A program made the position numbers and the translations under genes. From assembly GCA_022539475.1 (NCBI GenBank), contig VCMS01000040.1, forward strand, positions 100,652 to 164,651: a stretch of 64,000 bases of DNA, read 5' to 3'. The notes beneath the pieces are model-generated. The model saw nothing but the letters and a program-made list of their open reading frames with translations, had not been told where the DNA came from and searched no databases. This DNA is from Gracilaria domingensis. Its lineage: Eukaryota; Rhodophyta; Florideophyceae; Gracilariales; Gracilariaceae. Every line of letters starts with the position of its first letter. Position 1 is the first letter of the stretch. Of the stretch, positions 49,789 through 57,805 are shown piece after piece.

Positions 49789-51237
49789 TTACCTACGTTC
49801 GTTTTGAGCACTTTGATCGTCGCCATTTTCCTCTTTCTGGTCATTCTCTTGCTCGCTCTTTTCTCCCTCAGCCTGTCCAGTGAGATAGTTGCGCACAGAG
49901 TCAAACCAGCTCTTCTGCTGTGTTGCATTAACATTCTGAAGGGCTTCCTCAGCTTTTGCGTCGTTCTCCTCTGTCTGTGCATTAACCTCGGCGCCCTGTC
50001 TGAATGAGCTTTGTCGCACCAGTTGACCTTCCTTTCGTTCCCCGTCCTGCACAGAAACTTTGGCCATGCCCTCCTGTAGTTCCTCTTCCTCTTGATCGGC
50101 GTCCTTGGGCGGCTCCGAAGAGGGAATGGGGCTGGCTTCTTCTTTCTCAGAGGGTGGCGACGGTGGTTCTAAAGTAGAACGATGGAACATTGGGTGCTTC
50201 TCCAGCTGCTGGTAAAATGCCTTCTCCATGCTTGGGCCAGGGCGAGCAAGCTCCGTACGAATGAGCTGAGCATCTCCCCACCCCAAGTCAATGAGACTTC
50301 GCAGAATCATGGGATCGGGGTCAAGAATAGGATCGGAGGGTGGCACAAAATGGTCCTCAACGTAGTGTCGTGGCGGTATGGAAGTGAACCACGGGTGTTG
50401 CTTGATGCCTTCTAGAGTGATTCGTTTGTCGGGGTCTACGGTTAGCATGGACTTGATAAGGTCGCGCAAGTCTGACGGCAAGTTGGAAGGCAGATGGTAC
50501 TGACCAGCCTGTACCTTCTGTAGCAAGCGCTGAATGTTATCGTCGTCGAACGGAAGGCGACCAGTTACCATGGCGTACAAAATGACGCCGCACGACCAGA
50601 TGTCGGCCTTTAAACCGTCGTACATGTCGCCAGACACAACCATGGGATCGCAGTAATGCGGCGAGCCACAGGAGGTCTCGAGAAGGGAGCCGGGGGGGTT
50701 TAGACTGGTCATTCCAAAGTCAGCAATCTTTATGATGAAGTTGCGGTCGAGCAGGAGGTTCTCTGGCTTGAGGTCGCGATGGCAAATGAGACGACGATGG
50801 CAGTATTCAAGGCCGCAGATGATCTGCTGGAAGAAATTGAGCGCCTCTGAAATCTGCAACGCGCCGCGACGCACAAGGAATTCGAAGAGCTCCAGGCCGT
50901 CGACGAACTCCATGACGAGGAAAAGATGGGTTTCGATCTCGAACACGTCGATAAGCGACATGAGGTTTGGATGCTGTAACACCTTTAGCACGGAGATCTC
51001 CCGACGCATCTTCTTCTTGAGCGAGGGCTTGTTCTCCAGATAGTCCTTGCGGACGATCTTGATAGCGACGATTTCATCGGTGTCGGTGTTCTTGGCGAGC
51101 TTGACCTTGCCGGTGGAGCCGGTGCCAAGCGTCTTTCCGAAGATGTAAGGGCCGACGCGCGGGCCCTGGTCGGTGCTGACGATCTGGATGGGATGTCGCG
51201 AGCGCGAGGGGTGCCGGACGTGGGAGGAGGAAGACAT
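49789..51237 (-). CDS. BRSK/SAD-like (AMPK-related) serine/threonine protein kinase
   Basis: The product is 482 residues from MSSSSHVRHPSRS at 51237; the frame is open further upstream only as GC-rich leader. Kinase domain about 29-285: GTGSTGKVKLA glycine loop, VAIKIV lysine, ICHRDLKPENLLLD catalytic loop, IADFGM and the activation loop LLETSCGSPHY. The T-loop Thr of LKB1-type activation is present. After the kinase comes a UBA-like segment (PMILRSLIDLGWGDAQLIRT) and PGPSMEKAFYQQL, as in BRSK/Gin4-type kinases. The acidic/Gln-rich tail (about 340-482) is disordered. The P+1/APE region reads CDPMVVSG, so the usually invariant Glu of APE is Met. It is probably active in cell polarity or metabolic control, by family inference. 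Divergent from the next gene over a GC island. Confidence 0.92.
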   Translation of the reverse strand: MSSSSHVRHPSRSRHPIQIVSTDQGPRVGPYIFGKTLGTGSTGKVKLAKNTDTDEIVAIKIVRKDYLENKPSLKKKMRREISVLKVLQHPNLMSLIDVFEIETHLFLVMEFVDGLELFEFLVRRGALQISEALNFFQQIICGLEYCHRRLICHRDLKPENLLLDRNFIIKIADFGMTSLNPPGSLLETSCGSPHYCDPMVVSGDMYDGLKADIWSCGVILYAMVTGRLPFDDDNIQRLLQKVQAGQYHLPSNLPSDLRDLIKSMLTVDPDKRITLEGIKQHPWFTSIPPRHYVEDHFVPPSDPILDPDPMILRSLIDLGWGDAQLIRTELARPGPSMEKAFYQQLEKHPMFHRSTLEPPSPPSEKEEASPIPSSEPPKDADQEEEELQEGMAKVSVQDGERKEGQLVRQSSFRQGAEVNAQTEENDAKAEEALQNVNATQQKSWFDSVRNYLTGQAEGEKSEQENDQKEENGDDQSAQNERR

Positions 51238-51644
51238 GGGCGAGCGGTGGGGGGGAGTTACGGAGGGAGGAGCAGGCGGAGCAGGGCCGGGGGGGTGGGG
51301 GGGTGTGGTTGGAATAGGGGTGGGTGCAGACGCGGCGTCACCTGAACAAGGAGCAAAAGGGCGCGGCAGCGCGCGCGCAGCGGCGGCACGTGCGACGCGG
51401 AGCGCGCGTGGCCACGCGGCACGGCGCGGCGCGGCGGCGCAATGGGACGGCGCCAAGTGGCGCGCCACGGCGCGCGCCAGCGGCGCAAAATATCCGCGTG
51501 CATTCGCGCGCTGCAACGCCATTGGGCGCGAGCGCCGCCGCCGCACGTTGTGTTCTTAACCGCCGTCACAGCCGGCGCCGCGCGGCTGGAGCGCGCCTCC
51601 GTCCGCGCCCGCGCCCGCGCCGCGCCTCCGCCCCCGCCGCGCAC
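51238..51644. other. GC-rich divergent promoter with G-tracts
   Basis: 407 bp between the kinase and the next gene. It contains CCGGGGGGGTGGGGGGGTGTGG (about 51289-51310), a G-quadruplex candidate in the kinase leader, and a GCGCGC-rich half. Confidence 0.6.
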
Positions 51645-52298
51645 ATGGACGCAGAGCGCGCGGCGGCGTTCGCGCCGTCGTGGCCCACCGCCGGCTCGCT
51701 CGCCCCGGCTTCCACGCGCGCGCGCCGCGTGCGCGCGCCGGCCGTGGCGCGCCGCGCCGTCGCCGGCGGCGGCGGCGCCGGCGCCGGCGGCGCCGATGCG
51801 CGCCGCGTGCGCTGCGCGCTGCGCAACACGCCCGCGTCGCACCCCAACGACGAGCTGGCGTGGAAGGATCGCGTCGCGCTGTACGCGCAGCTCTCCGCGG
51901 AGGAGACGCTGTCCATGCTTTTGAGCGCGCTGCGCTGCAACGCGCGCAGCGGACCGAGCAAGGACGACGGCATTGACGCGCTGTACGCGTTTGCAAACCT
52001 TGACATCTGGGCGCTGTCGCACCATTTTTTCGGGCGTCGCATGGACCTCGGCCAGTTTGAGCGCTTCAAGAGGGTGATTGTGGCCAACCCCTACGACGTG
52101 TTTTTCGCCGACTACGAGAGCGAGACGCTGTCGGCGCTGCACGCCGGCGACGACTGCTACGTCAGTCGCCGCCTGTTTCGCGTCGCCGGCCAGGATACCG
52201 TCTTCACCTTCTCCATGTCGCGACAGGAATTCGGCGGCGGCGGCGGCAGGAGACGTTGGATGGTGGACTCCATCATCCACGACGAGCCGCCTGTATAA
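51645..52298 (+). CDS. Conserved plant/algal-type protein of unknown function, probably plastid-targeted
   Basis: The product is 217 residues from the ATG at 51645. The first about 60 residues are Ala/Arg/Gly-rich and nearly free of acidic residues, compatible with a transit peptide. The rest resembles an uncharacterised family seen in plants, algae and cyanobacteria: LSMLLSALRCNARSGPSKDDG, IDALYAFANLDIW and FGRRMDLGQFERFKRVIVAN. TVFTFSMSRQEFG and RRWMVDSIIHDE follow. The layout (helix, then curved sheet ending in a W-hydrophobic strand) suggests an NTF2-like fold, but I do not know a function. AATAAA lies 26 nt past the stop. It is tandem with the next gene. Confidence 0.7.
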   Translation: MDAERAAAFAPSWPTAGSLAPASTRARRVRAPAVARRAVAGGGGAGAGGADARRVRCALRNTPASHPNDELAWKDRVALYAQLSAEETLSMLLSALRCNARSGPSKDDGIDALYAFANLDIWALSHHFFGRRMDLGQFERFKRVIVANPYDVFFADYESETLSALHAGDDCYVSRRLFRVAGQDTVFTFSMSRQEFGGGGGRRRWMVDSIIHDEPPV

Positions 52299-52323
52299 CT
52301 ATAACAGCCTGGCGTGTATAACA

Positions 52324-52329
52324 AATAAA
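52324..52329 (+). promoter_or_regulatory. Candidate poly(A) signal AATAAA
   Basis: 26 nt after the stop at 52298 in TAACAAATAAAACTC. Confidence 0.5.
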
Positions 52330-52475
52330 ACTCTCGCACACCGAGGTGGCAGCTTTTGATCTAACCGCGCTCTCTACTAGAGCTAGAGAGATCTTTTTTA
52401 ATCCCAAAACGCCCCACAAGCGCGCGCCAGCGGCTGGCGCTGCTCCGCTCCCCCGCCGCCGCCACCGCCTGCGCC

Positions 52476-53156
52476 ATGCCCGCCCGCCGCGTCAACGTGT
52501 TTGCGCGCTCCGACGGCTCCTGCCTGCACGATGTCGTTTGGCAGCCGCAGCGCGACCGCCATCGCGCGCCCGCCGGCCAGCAGCCCTCACAAATCACCGC
52601 CGACAAGATCTGGCCCATCGTGCACAACTTCATGAGCCTGTCCCGGGAAGTGGACGGCGGCCCGCTCCGCCGCCTCGTGTTCCGTAATCCGCACGACTAC
52701 GCGCCCACGGTGAGAAAGTTCGACCCGGTCGTCAAGCCGGCCGAGAAGTCGGTTGCTCCCGTCGTCATACACGTGCTGTCCGACTCGCGCTTCGCCGTCA
52801 CCGTCACGGAGCAGCTGCGCAACTACAGCCTGCTAGATCAGTCGCCGTATTCCGCCGCACTCACGCTTGGTGAGTTTTGCGAGACCATCCTCGATCTGCT
52901 GAATAAGGAATACGCCGCATTCGTCGCCGCGCAGTCTAGCACGCTGGAGCAACGGCGCGACGATGAGCCTGCCTCACCGACTGCGCAGCCGTCGGCAACG
53001 TCGCACGATTCCGCGGTGCGCAGCGCACACTCGCAGCAAGAAGATGTGGCCACTCTACGCACAATTGTGGAGCAAAGCACAATCGCTCAAATGATCGACA
53101 GCACCATGAAGCTAGTGCAATTTTCGGAGCTGAAACCAACAGAGAAGGTGTCATGA
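52476..53156 (+). CDS. Uncharacterised 226-residue protein, possible longin-like N-terminus
   Basis: ATG at 52476. The N-terminus VNVFARSDGSCLHDVVW, a helix ADKIWPIVHNFMSL and strands LRRLVFRNP and VVIHVLSDSRFAVTV recall the longin fold of trafficking proteins such as TRAPPC1 (beta-alpha-beta with a leading GxCLH turn). This is a weak, by-eye likeness. A helix TLGEFCETILDLLNKEYAAF, a Ser/Ala/Gln-rich linker and a final helix (TIVEQSTIAQMIDSTMKLV) follow. No metal or active-site motif is seen. The stop is directly followed by a G17 homopolymer, and the RPL24 gene converges from the other strand 71 bp away. Confidence 0.6.
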   Translation: MPARRVNVFARSDGSCLHDVVWQPQRDRHRAPAGQQPSQITADKIWPIVHNFMSLSREVDGGPLRRLVFRNPHDYAPTVRKFDPVVKPAEKSVAPVVIHVLSDSRFAVTVTEQLRNYSLLDQSPYSAALTLGEFCETILDLLNKEYAAFVAAQSSTLEQRRDDEPASPTAQPSATSHDSAVRSAHSQQEDVATLRTIVEQSTIAQMIDSTMKLVQFSELKPTEKVS

Positions 53157-53158
53157 AC

Positions 53159-53175
53159 GGGGGGGGGGGGGGGGG
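53159..53175. repeat. G17 homopolymer
   Basis: Seventeen G starting three bases after the stop codon of the upstream gene; its true length is uncertain. Confidence 0.8.
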
Positions 53176-53227
53176 ATCATGTCAGAAACATGCATTCATC
53201 TTTATCAATTGTGCGCGCAGCGTGAGC

Positions 53228-53772
53228 TTAGCGGCGTTGAGCCACGGGCATTTTGTTGGCGCCCTTCTGCGAAGGGGCGGGACCGCGCTTCGATCGCATG
53301 CCCTTCTTCCTCTCCTTGATGTCCTTGAGAGCGGCCTCGCGCGCAGCCTTTCGCACCTCGGGACGCTGGTTACGCTTCGCCTTGATGACCTCGAGAGAGG
53401 CACCCTCGACGGCCTTCGGGGCGGACGAGATCTTTCTGCGCGTGCGGCGACGCTGCGTCTCCTCTTGCACGCCCTTCTTGTTGAGGCGGCGGTACAGCTG
53501 CGTCCACGAGTGCTTGGCGGGCTTGCGCTTCATGTGGAACGACGCCTCGGACTTGGCGTTGACGAACACATACTGGCGTCCGTCGACGCGGATGTAGCGG
53601 CGACCGTGTCCGGGGTAGATGCGGAATCCGGAGTAGTTACAAAGCTCGGTTCTGCGGGCGGGTGTGGCGGCGATCGCGGAACGCGGTTAGAGAATAAAGC
53701 TCACGGCGGGCGGCAATGCGCGGCGCGCCGTCGTCGCTGACTTGAATTGCTGACAACTTACTTGACGACCAT
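53228..53772 (-). CDS. RPL24: Large-subunit ribosomal protein eL24 (RPL24), two exons
   Basis: Cytosolic 60S protein. The product is 144 residues. Exon 1 is only 11 nt (53762-53772, ATG GTC GTC AA) and exon 2 is 53228-53651. Joining gives MVVKTELCNYSGFRIYPGHG, the conserved start (plants: MVLKTELC). KSEASFHMKRKPAKHSWTQL, YRRLNKKG and RRTRRKISSAPKAVEGASLE follow, as in the family, up to AKRNQRPEVRKAAREAA. The C-terminal tail is short and basic. The donor is GTAAGT, and a CTAAC branch-like site precedes the CCCGCAG acceptor. Its promoter lies in the GC island that extends toward the TBP gene. Confidence 0.95.
53652..53761 (-). other. RPL24 intron 1 (110 nt), after the eleventh coding base
   Basis: GTAAGT donor, TCTCTAACCG branch-like site, CCCGCAG acceptor. 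Restores the conserved protein start. Confidence 0.88.
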
Positions 53773-54811
53773 GGCGGCGGAGTTTGCAGCGCGGCGACGG
53801 AGAAGGGGCGCGGAGGCGGGGGGGGTGCGGAGGCGGGGGGGGGCGCAGCGATGGGGCGCGACGGCGCGGGCGATCGGCGGGCGGGCGCCCACGCAAGCGC
53901 TTGTCGCGCGTGGCGGCCGACGGCCGCGCCGCGAATCAGAAACGCGTGATTCAAACTCGCGCCCGCCGCCACCGGCTCCGCGATCCGGACTCTGCTTTTT
54001 CGCAAACTTCTCGCGCGAATCGCCGCCACGCCGCGGCCGCCCGCCACGCGCTGCGCGCGCGACAGCGCACACACCGCCGCAGCGCGCGCGGCCGCGAGCG
54101 GGCAGCCAGCGCGCGCGCGGCGCTTTTATCACTTCCCGCCGTTCGCGCGCAGCGGCCGCGCGCCCCGCCTGCGTCGCCTGCTCGCCCGCAGTCGCGTCGT
54201 CTGCTCCGCTTCGAGCGCGCGCTGTCCGTCGTCGCCTCCGCCCCCCCTTCCCCCCCGCCCTTCCCCCCCCGCGCAGATCCGCGCGCCGCGTCGTTGCCTG
54301 CCGAGTGCGTGCCGCCTTTGCGCCTGTGCTTGCTTGCTGGTCGTAGACGGTGAGTTGCTTGTTGCGTCTCGTGCCTGGCGCCCCTCGTGTAGCCCCGCCC
54401 AAAGAACGCGTCTTCGCCTTCCAGCATGCCCGCCAATTGCGCGCCCCCCCCCGCCTTCGCCGCCTTTCGCCTGCTTTTACTGACCTTCTTCGACGCTCTT
54501 GCTTCCTCTTTGCGTTGCTGGGTCTCGCTGCGCGTGCTCGTCGTCTTGCATCACGTTGTATGTGGCCGCTTTCGTCGCGTTCGTTCGCCACCCCCCCCCC
54601 CCCTTCTCGCCGCGCTTTCTTGCCCTCTCCTCGTCCCCATGGCTAGCCTCTCTTTGGTGACGTCCCCCTATCTGCGCTTCCAAGCAGAACCTTCTCCTAT
54701 CGTATACGTCTACCGCATTTCCCGCTTGCCGCTTTCTCCCTGTTCCCGCGCAACTCGCACGTGCCCCGCTCAACTGGTACCGCTTGCGCCAATCCCTCGC
54801 CTAACAACACC
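53773..54811. other. GC island and TBP leader region
   Basis: 53.8-54.4 kb is a GC island with G-tracts upstream of RPL24. 54.35-54.81 kb is C/T-rich and holds a possible 5' UTR intron (GTGAGT donor at 54350, CCAG acceptor ending 54424). An ATG frame at 54426 of 177 codons overlaps the TBP start in another frame. No independent gene is called. Confidence 0.5.
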
Positions 54812-55513
54812 ATGCAGGTCCAACCTAGCTTCCAACCTAACAACACCCCGTCCGAATCCCCAAACCAGCCCGCCACTGTATCCCCGAAAGCGGACAACAT
54901 CGTCTCGCAACCAGGCGCAGACCCTTCGAGACAAGCTTCCAACTCCAGTGGTCGTCTGAGTCACGGCATCATCCCCGAAATTCAGAATGTTGTGGCCACG
55001 ACCAACTTGGATGTAAAACTCGACCTCAAGAAGATTGCCTTGCGCGCCAGAAATGCCGAGTACAATCCAAAGCGTTTTGCTGCCGTTATCATGCGCATTC
55101 GCGAGCCTAAGACCACAGCCCTGATTTTCTCTTCAGGCAAAATAGTTGTTACGGGCGCCAAGTCCGAACGTGAATCAAGTCGAGCATCCAGAAAGTATGC
55201 AAAGATTGTTCACAAACTTGGTTACGATGACGCCAAGTTTAAGGAATTCACTGTGCAGAACATCGTTGCCAGTTGCGATGTAAACTTCCCCGTTCGCTTG
55301 GAGGGCTTGGCCCACGCGCACAGTCAGTTCTGCAGTTACGAACCAGAACTTTTTCCCGGCCTCATTTATAGGATGATCAAGCCAAAGATCGTCTTGCTTA
55401 TCTTTGTCTCGGGCAAAGTTGTTCTCACCGGTGCCAAGGTTCGTCAAGACATATATGACGCTTTCGATAACATATACCATGTGCTGCAAACATTCCGCAA
55501 ACCAAGAAACTAG
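54812..55513 (+). CDS. TBP: TATA-box-binding protein (TBP)
   Basis: Core promoter recognition factor for RNA polymerases I, II and III. The product is 233 residues from the ATG at 54812 ([16 protein letters not shown]). The N-terminal about 60 residues are Asn/Ser/Pro/Gln-rich. The C-terminal saddle has two repeats. Repeat 1 holds [40 protein letters not shown] and [16 protein letters not shown]. Repeat 2 holds [33 protein letters not shown] and [15 protein letters not shown]. All major DNA-contact blocks are present. The second repeat shows small changes ([12 protein letters not shown]) within the normal range. Single coding exon. Confidence 0.97.
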   Translation: MQVQPSFQPNNTPSESPNQPATVSPKADNIVSQPGADPSRQASNSSGRLSHGIIPEIQNVVATTNLDVKLDLKKIALRARNAEYNPKRFAAVIMRIREPKTTALIFSSGKIVVTGAKSERESSRASRKYAKIVHKLGYDDAKFKEFTVQNIVASCDVNFPVRLEGLAHAHSQFCSYEPELFPGLIYRMIKPKIVLLIFVSGKVVLTGAKVRQDIYDAFDNIYHVLQTFRKPRN

Positions 55514-55918
55514 CACGTGTGTCACGAACGGCACCCATTTTCGTGTGCTCTGCTGGTGATTCATGAGGCCACATTGGCGGAGTTCTTTGCTTTGACAACT
55601 TCCCGCATTCTTTTTTAACTGTTTATCCTGTGAACCTTGTGTTCGGTCTGGTACAGCTTTAGCGTTGTGGTAACAGCCCGTCCTGGAAGGACTTGAGAGT
55701 GGTGTTTGCACTGGCAGATTGGAGTAATCCAAGCATCGCTGGAAGATTACTTTCGGTTGACGTGTTGTTTATTTTCTGGCTTCTACTTCAAAGCCTGTTT
55801 TGTTTGACTATGGGCAACTTATAGACAAAAAGAGAAACAACCTCTTCAAGACGCTGAACAAGCGCAATTAAGTTCCTAAATAGAGTAAGCGATACCACCG
55901 TAAAAACGTTGTGACTTC
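55514..55918. other. Convergent spacer between TBP and CAP-H2
   Basis: Holds both 3' ends. TTTATT near 55768 would be an AATAAA for the CAP-H2 gene. Nothing else recognised. Confidence 0.5.
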
Positions 55919-57805
55919 CTATACGTTCAGTCGTTGCCGCAGGGGAGCCCGTCTTGCAGTAAGGGGGGTCCCACCTGACTCTCTCACGCGCTTTGACCGT
56001 GATATCACTGGCGTTGTCGCGCGCGGGGCCTTGCAAATGAGCCGAAGCTTTGGGTCCGACACCGAACACTCAGATGGTGGGACAATCTCGACAGAGTGGG
56101 AGTTTGCCAATTGCAGCGTGGCCAAGAAATTGCGACATACGTCATACTTGTTGCAACCTTGAAACATCGCACTCATGGGTAATTCGTTCACTCCCTGTTT
56201 CTCATGTCGTTCTCGGAATTGCGAAACAATTCGTTTTCCGTAAGCAACTATATCGAATTCTGGTCGCTTCTCTTCCTCGTCTAGAATCGGTCGTATTCTA
56301 AACGCCCAAGATTCCACCCTCTTCGCCAACTTTGCATCCACAGAATGTTGCTCCCAGAGGCCACGCGTTCGCTCAAGGTACTTGCGACAGGTTTCTTCAT
56401 AGCTGGAAGCTAGTCGATGAAGCTGATCTTCAGTAACTTGAGGTGGGCAAGAGCCATCGTTCAAATGCTCCATTTCATTCATAGGAGCTTCCATACCATC
56501 CTCTGCCTCGTTCATATCTGGATATGAAGGAATGTCTATCTCATCGTCGTCGTCGTCGACATCAAATGTCACAGTGTTCATTCCCATTTGATTGAAATCT
56601 TCCTCCTCCTCCATATCGTCAAACATCTCTCTATTCTGGTCAAGAATGACAGCTGTGGGAGAATTTCTCGCCTTCAACTGTCTCTTCTTCGCCCTTCTCC
56701 GTCTCAAAATATCCTGGAGATCATCCCGAGCACCTTCAAAGCACAAGTAACTTCTAATAGAAGTACCTCGAGGTATGGGTCCTAGAAGAGCGTCCATCAA
56801 TTCCCTCTTGCTCATCCCATTGTCGAAAAAGCCAATGTAAGGCTTGGCTGCTCTTGTTTTTCTCGGCATCTCATACGTTTTCCCAACCCTCAACTCCTTG
56901 TCCAGCTCCGGTATCTTCTGATGTGGATCCAAGAGCAAAAATGGATCTCGTTTCGGTGGTTCAATCTCTTTATCTGCGGGAGAACCGTCAGGACTTCGTC
57001 GTTTTTTTGCCGAGCTCGCAACTGCAACTAAAATCTCTTCACCCCCGTCGAGTCCGTCCACCGGCGGAGGAGTGCAGAACCCATCGTCATCAACGTCTAT
57101 ACTAGTGGACTGCGTAATATCCTTCTGCTCCAAGTTTGAAATTTGATTTTGATGCTCCATAATTAGTGCTTGACTGCCTTCTGGTAATGCTTGCAAGTTC
57201 TCGTCAAAGGGAGGACATCCTGGCATGATAAGCGCGCCGGACGGGTGCAGACGAGCCGATAACAAATTGAACTTTGCAGACGCGATTTGAGCAGCGTCGG
57301 AGCCATGCTGCACGAGCATTTGAGGAATTCGCTTCAAGCATGTTTTGTCCTGAAGAGAACCCGGAGCCGGTAACTTTTTTGGCGCAAGAGTGACTCGACT
57401 CTCATCAATCTCCGGTAAACAATCATCCAAGGTAAGAAAACTAACTTCATCTTCCTGAAACTCGTCTTCTTCAACGCTGTCATCGTCAGCATCTTCCCGA
57501 CCAGCGTCCTTACTGCTCTTCAGTTGACCTAAAGACGCAACTGCCGTGTAGACGAGATTGAGCAAATGCTCTACTTTCCTTGAATAAATGGAGGTTGAGC
57601 CTTGCACTAGCAATGCAGCATGCGCGAAGTCGATTTGAACGGCATTCTCCAGCGGCTCCGAGGAAGCCTCGTCGTCGAGGTTAATACCGAGAGTTGCGGC
57701 GTATTGGGTAAGTTCTTCAGCGATATCTACGTTCCAGCTCGTAGCAAGGTCCCGTATCGGCTTCAGCAACACGCTGAAACTAGGTGCTTCAGCATAGTGT
57801 TGCAT
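55919..57805 (-). CDS. NCAPH2: Condensin II kleisin subunit CAP-H2
   Basis: Kleisin that bridges SMC2-SMC4 heads in condensin II and shapes mitotic chromosomes. The product is 628 residues. The N-terminus FSVLLKPIRDLATSWNVDIA and the block VQIDFAHAALLVQGSTSIYS, SRKVEHLLNLVYTAV match the CAP-H2 N-terminal helical domain, not CAP-H/Barren. A long acidic linker with DCLPEIDE follows. The C-terminal winged-helix part reads FDIVAYGKRIVSQF and CNKYDVCRNFLATLQLANSH, then VEIVPP. It ends with a Ser/Arg/Pro tail containing possible Cdk SP/TP sites. Single exon. The presence of condensin II in this lineage is plausible, as red algae retain both condensins. Confidence 0.92.
   Translation of the reverse strand: MQHYAEAPSFSVLLKPIRDLATSWNVDIAEELTQYAATLGINLDDEASSEPLENAVQIDFAHAALLVQGSTSIYSRKVEHLLNLVYTAVASLGQLKSSKDAGREDADDDSVEEDEFQEDEVSFLTLDDCLPEIDESRVTLAPKKLPAPGSLQDKTCLKRIPQMLVQHGSDAAQIASAKFNLLSARLHPSGALIMPGCPPFDENLQALPEGSQALIMEHQNQISNLEQKDITQSTSIDVDDDGFCTPPPVDGLDGGEEILVAVASSAKKRRSPDGSPADKEIEPPKRDPFLLLDPHQKIPELDKELRVGKTYEMPRKTRAAKPYIGFFDNGMSKRELMDALLGPIPRGTSIRSYLCFEGARDDLQDILRRRRAKKRQLKARNSPTAVILDQNREMFDDMEEEEDFNQMGMNTVTFDVDDDDDEIDIPSYPDMNEAEDGMEAPMNEMEHLNDGSCPPQVTEDQLHRLASSYEETCRKYLERTRGLWEQHSVDAKLAKRVESWAFRIRPILDEEEKRPEFDIVAYGKRIVSQFRERHEKQGVNELPMSAMFQGCNKYDVCRNFLATLQLANSHSVEIVPPSECSVSDPKLRLICKAPRATTPVISRSKRVRESGGTPLTARRAPLRQRLNV

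Noticed and set aside
55175-55732. 185-codon minus frame antisense to TBP
   Set aside because: Mirror of the conserved TBP coding sequence; composition of a shadow frame.
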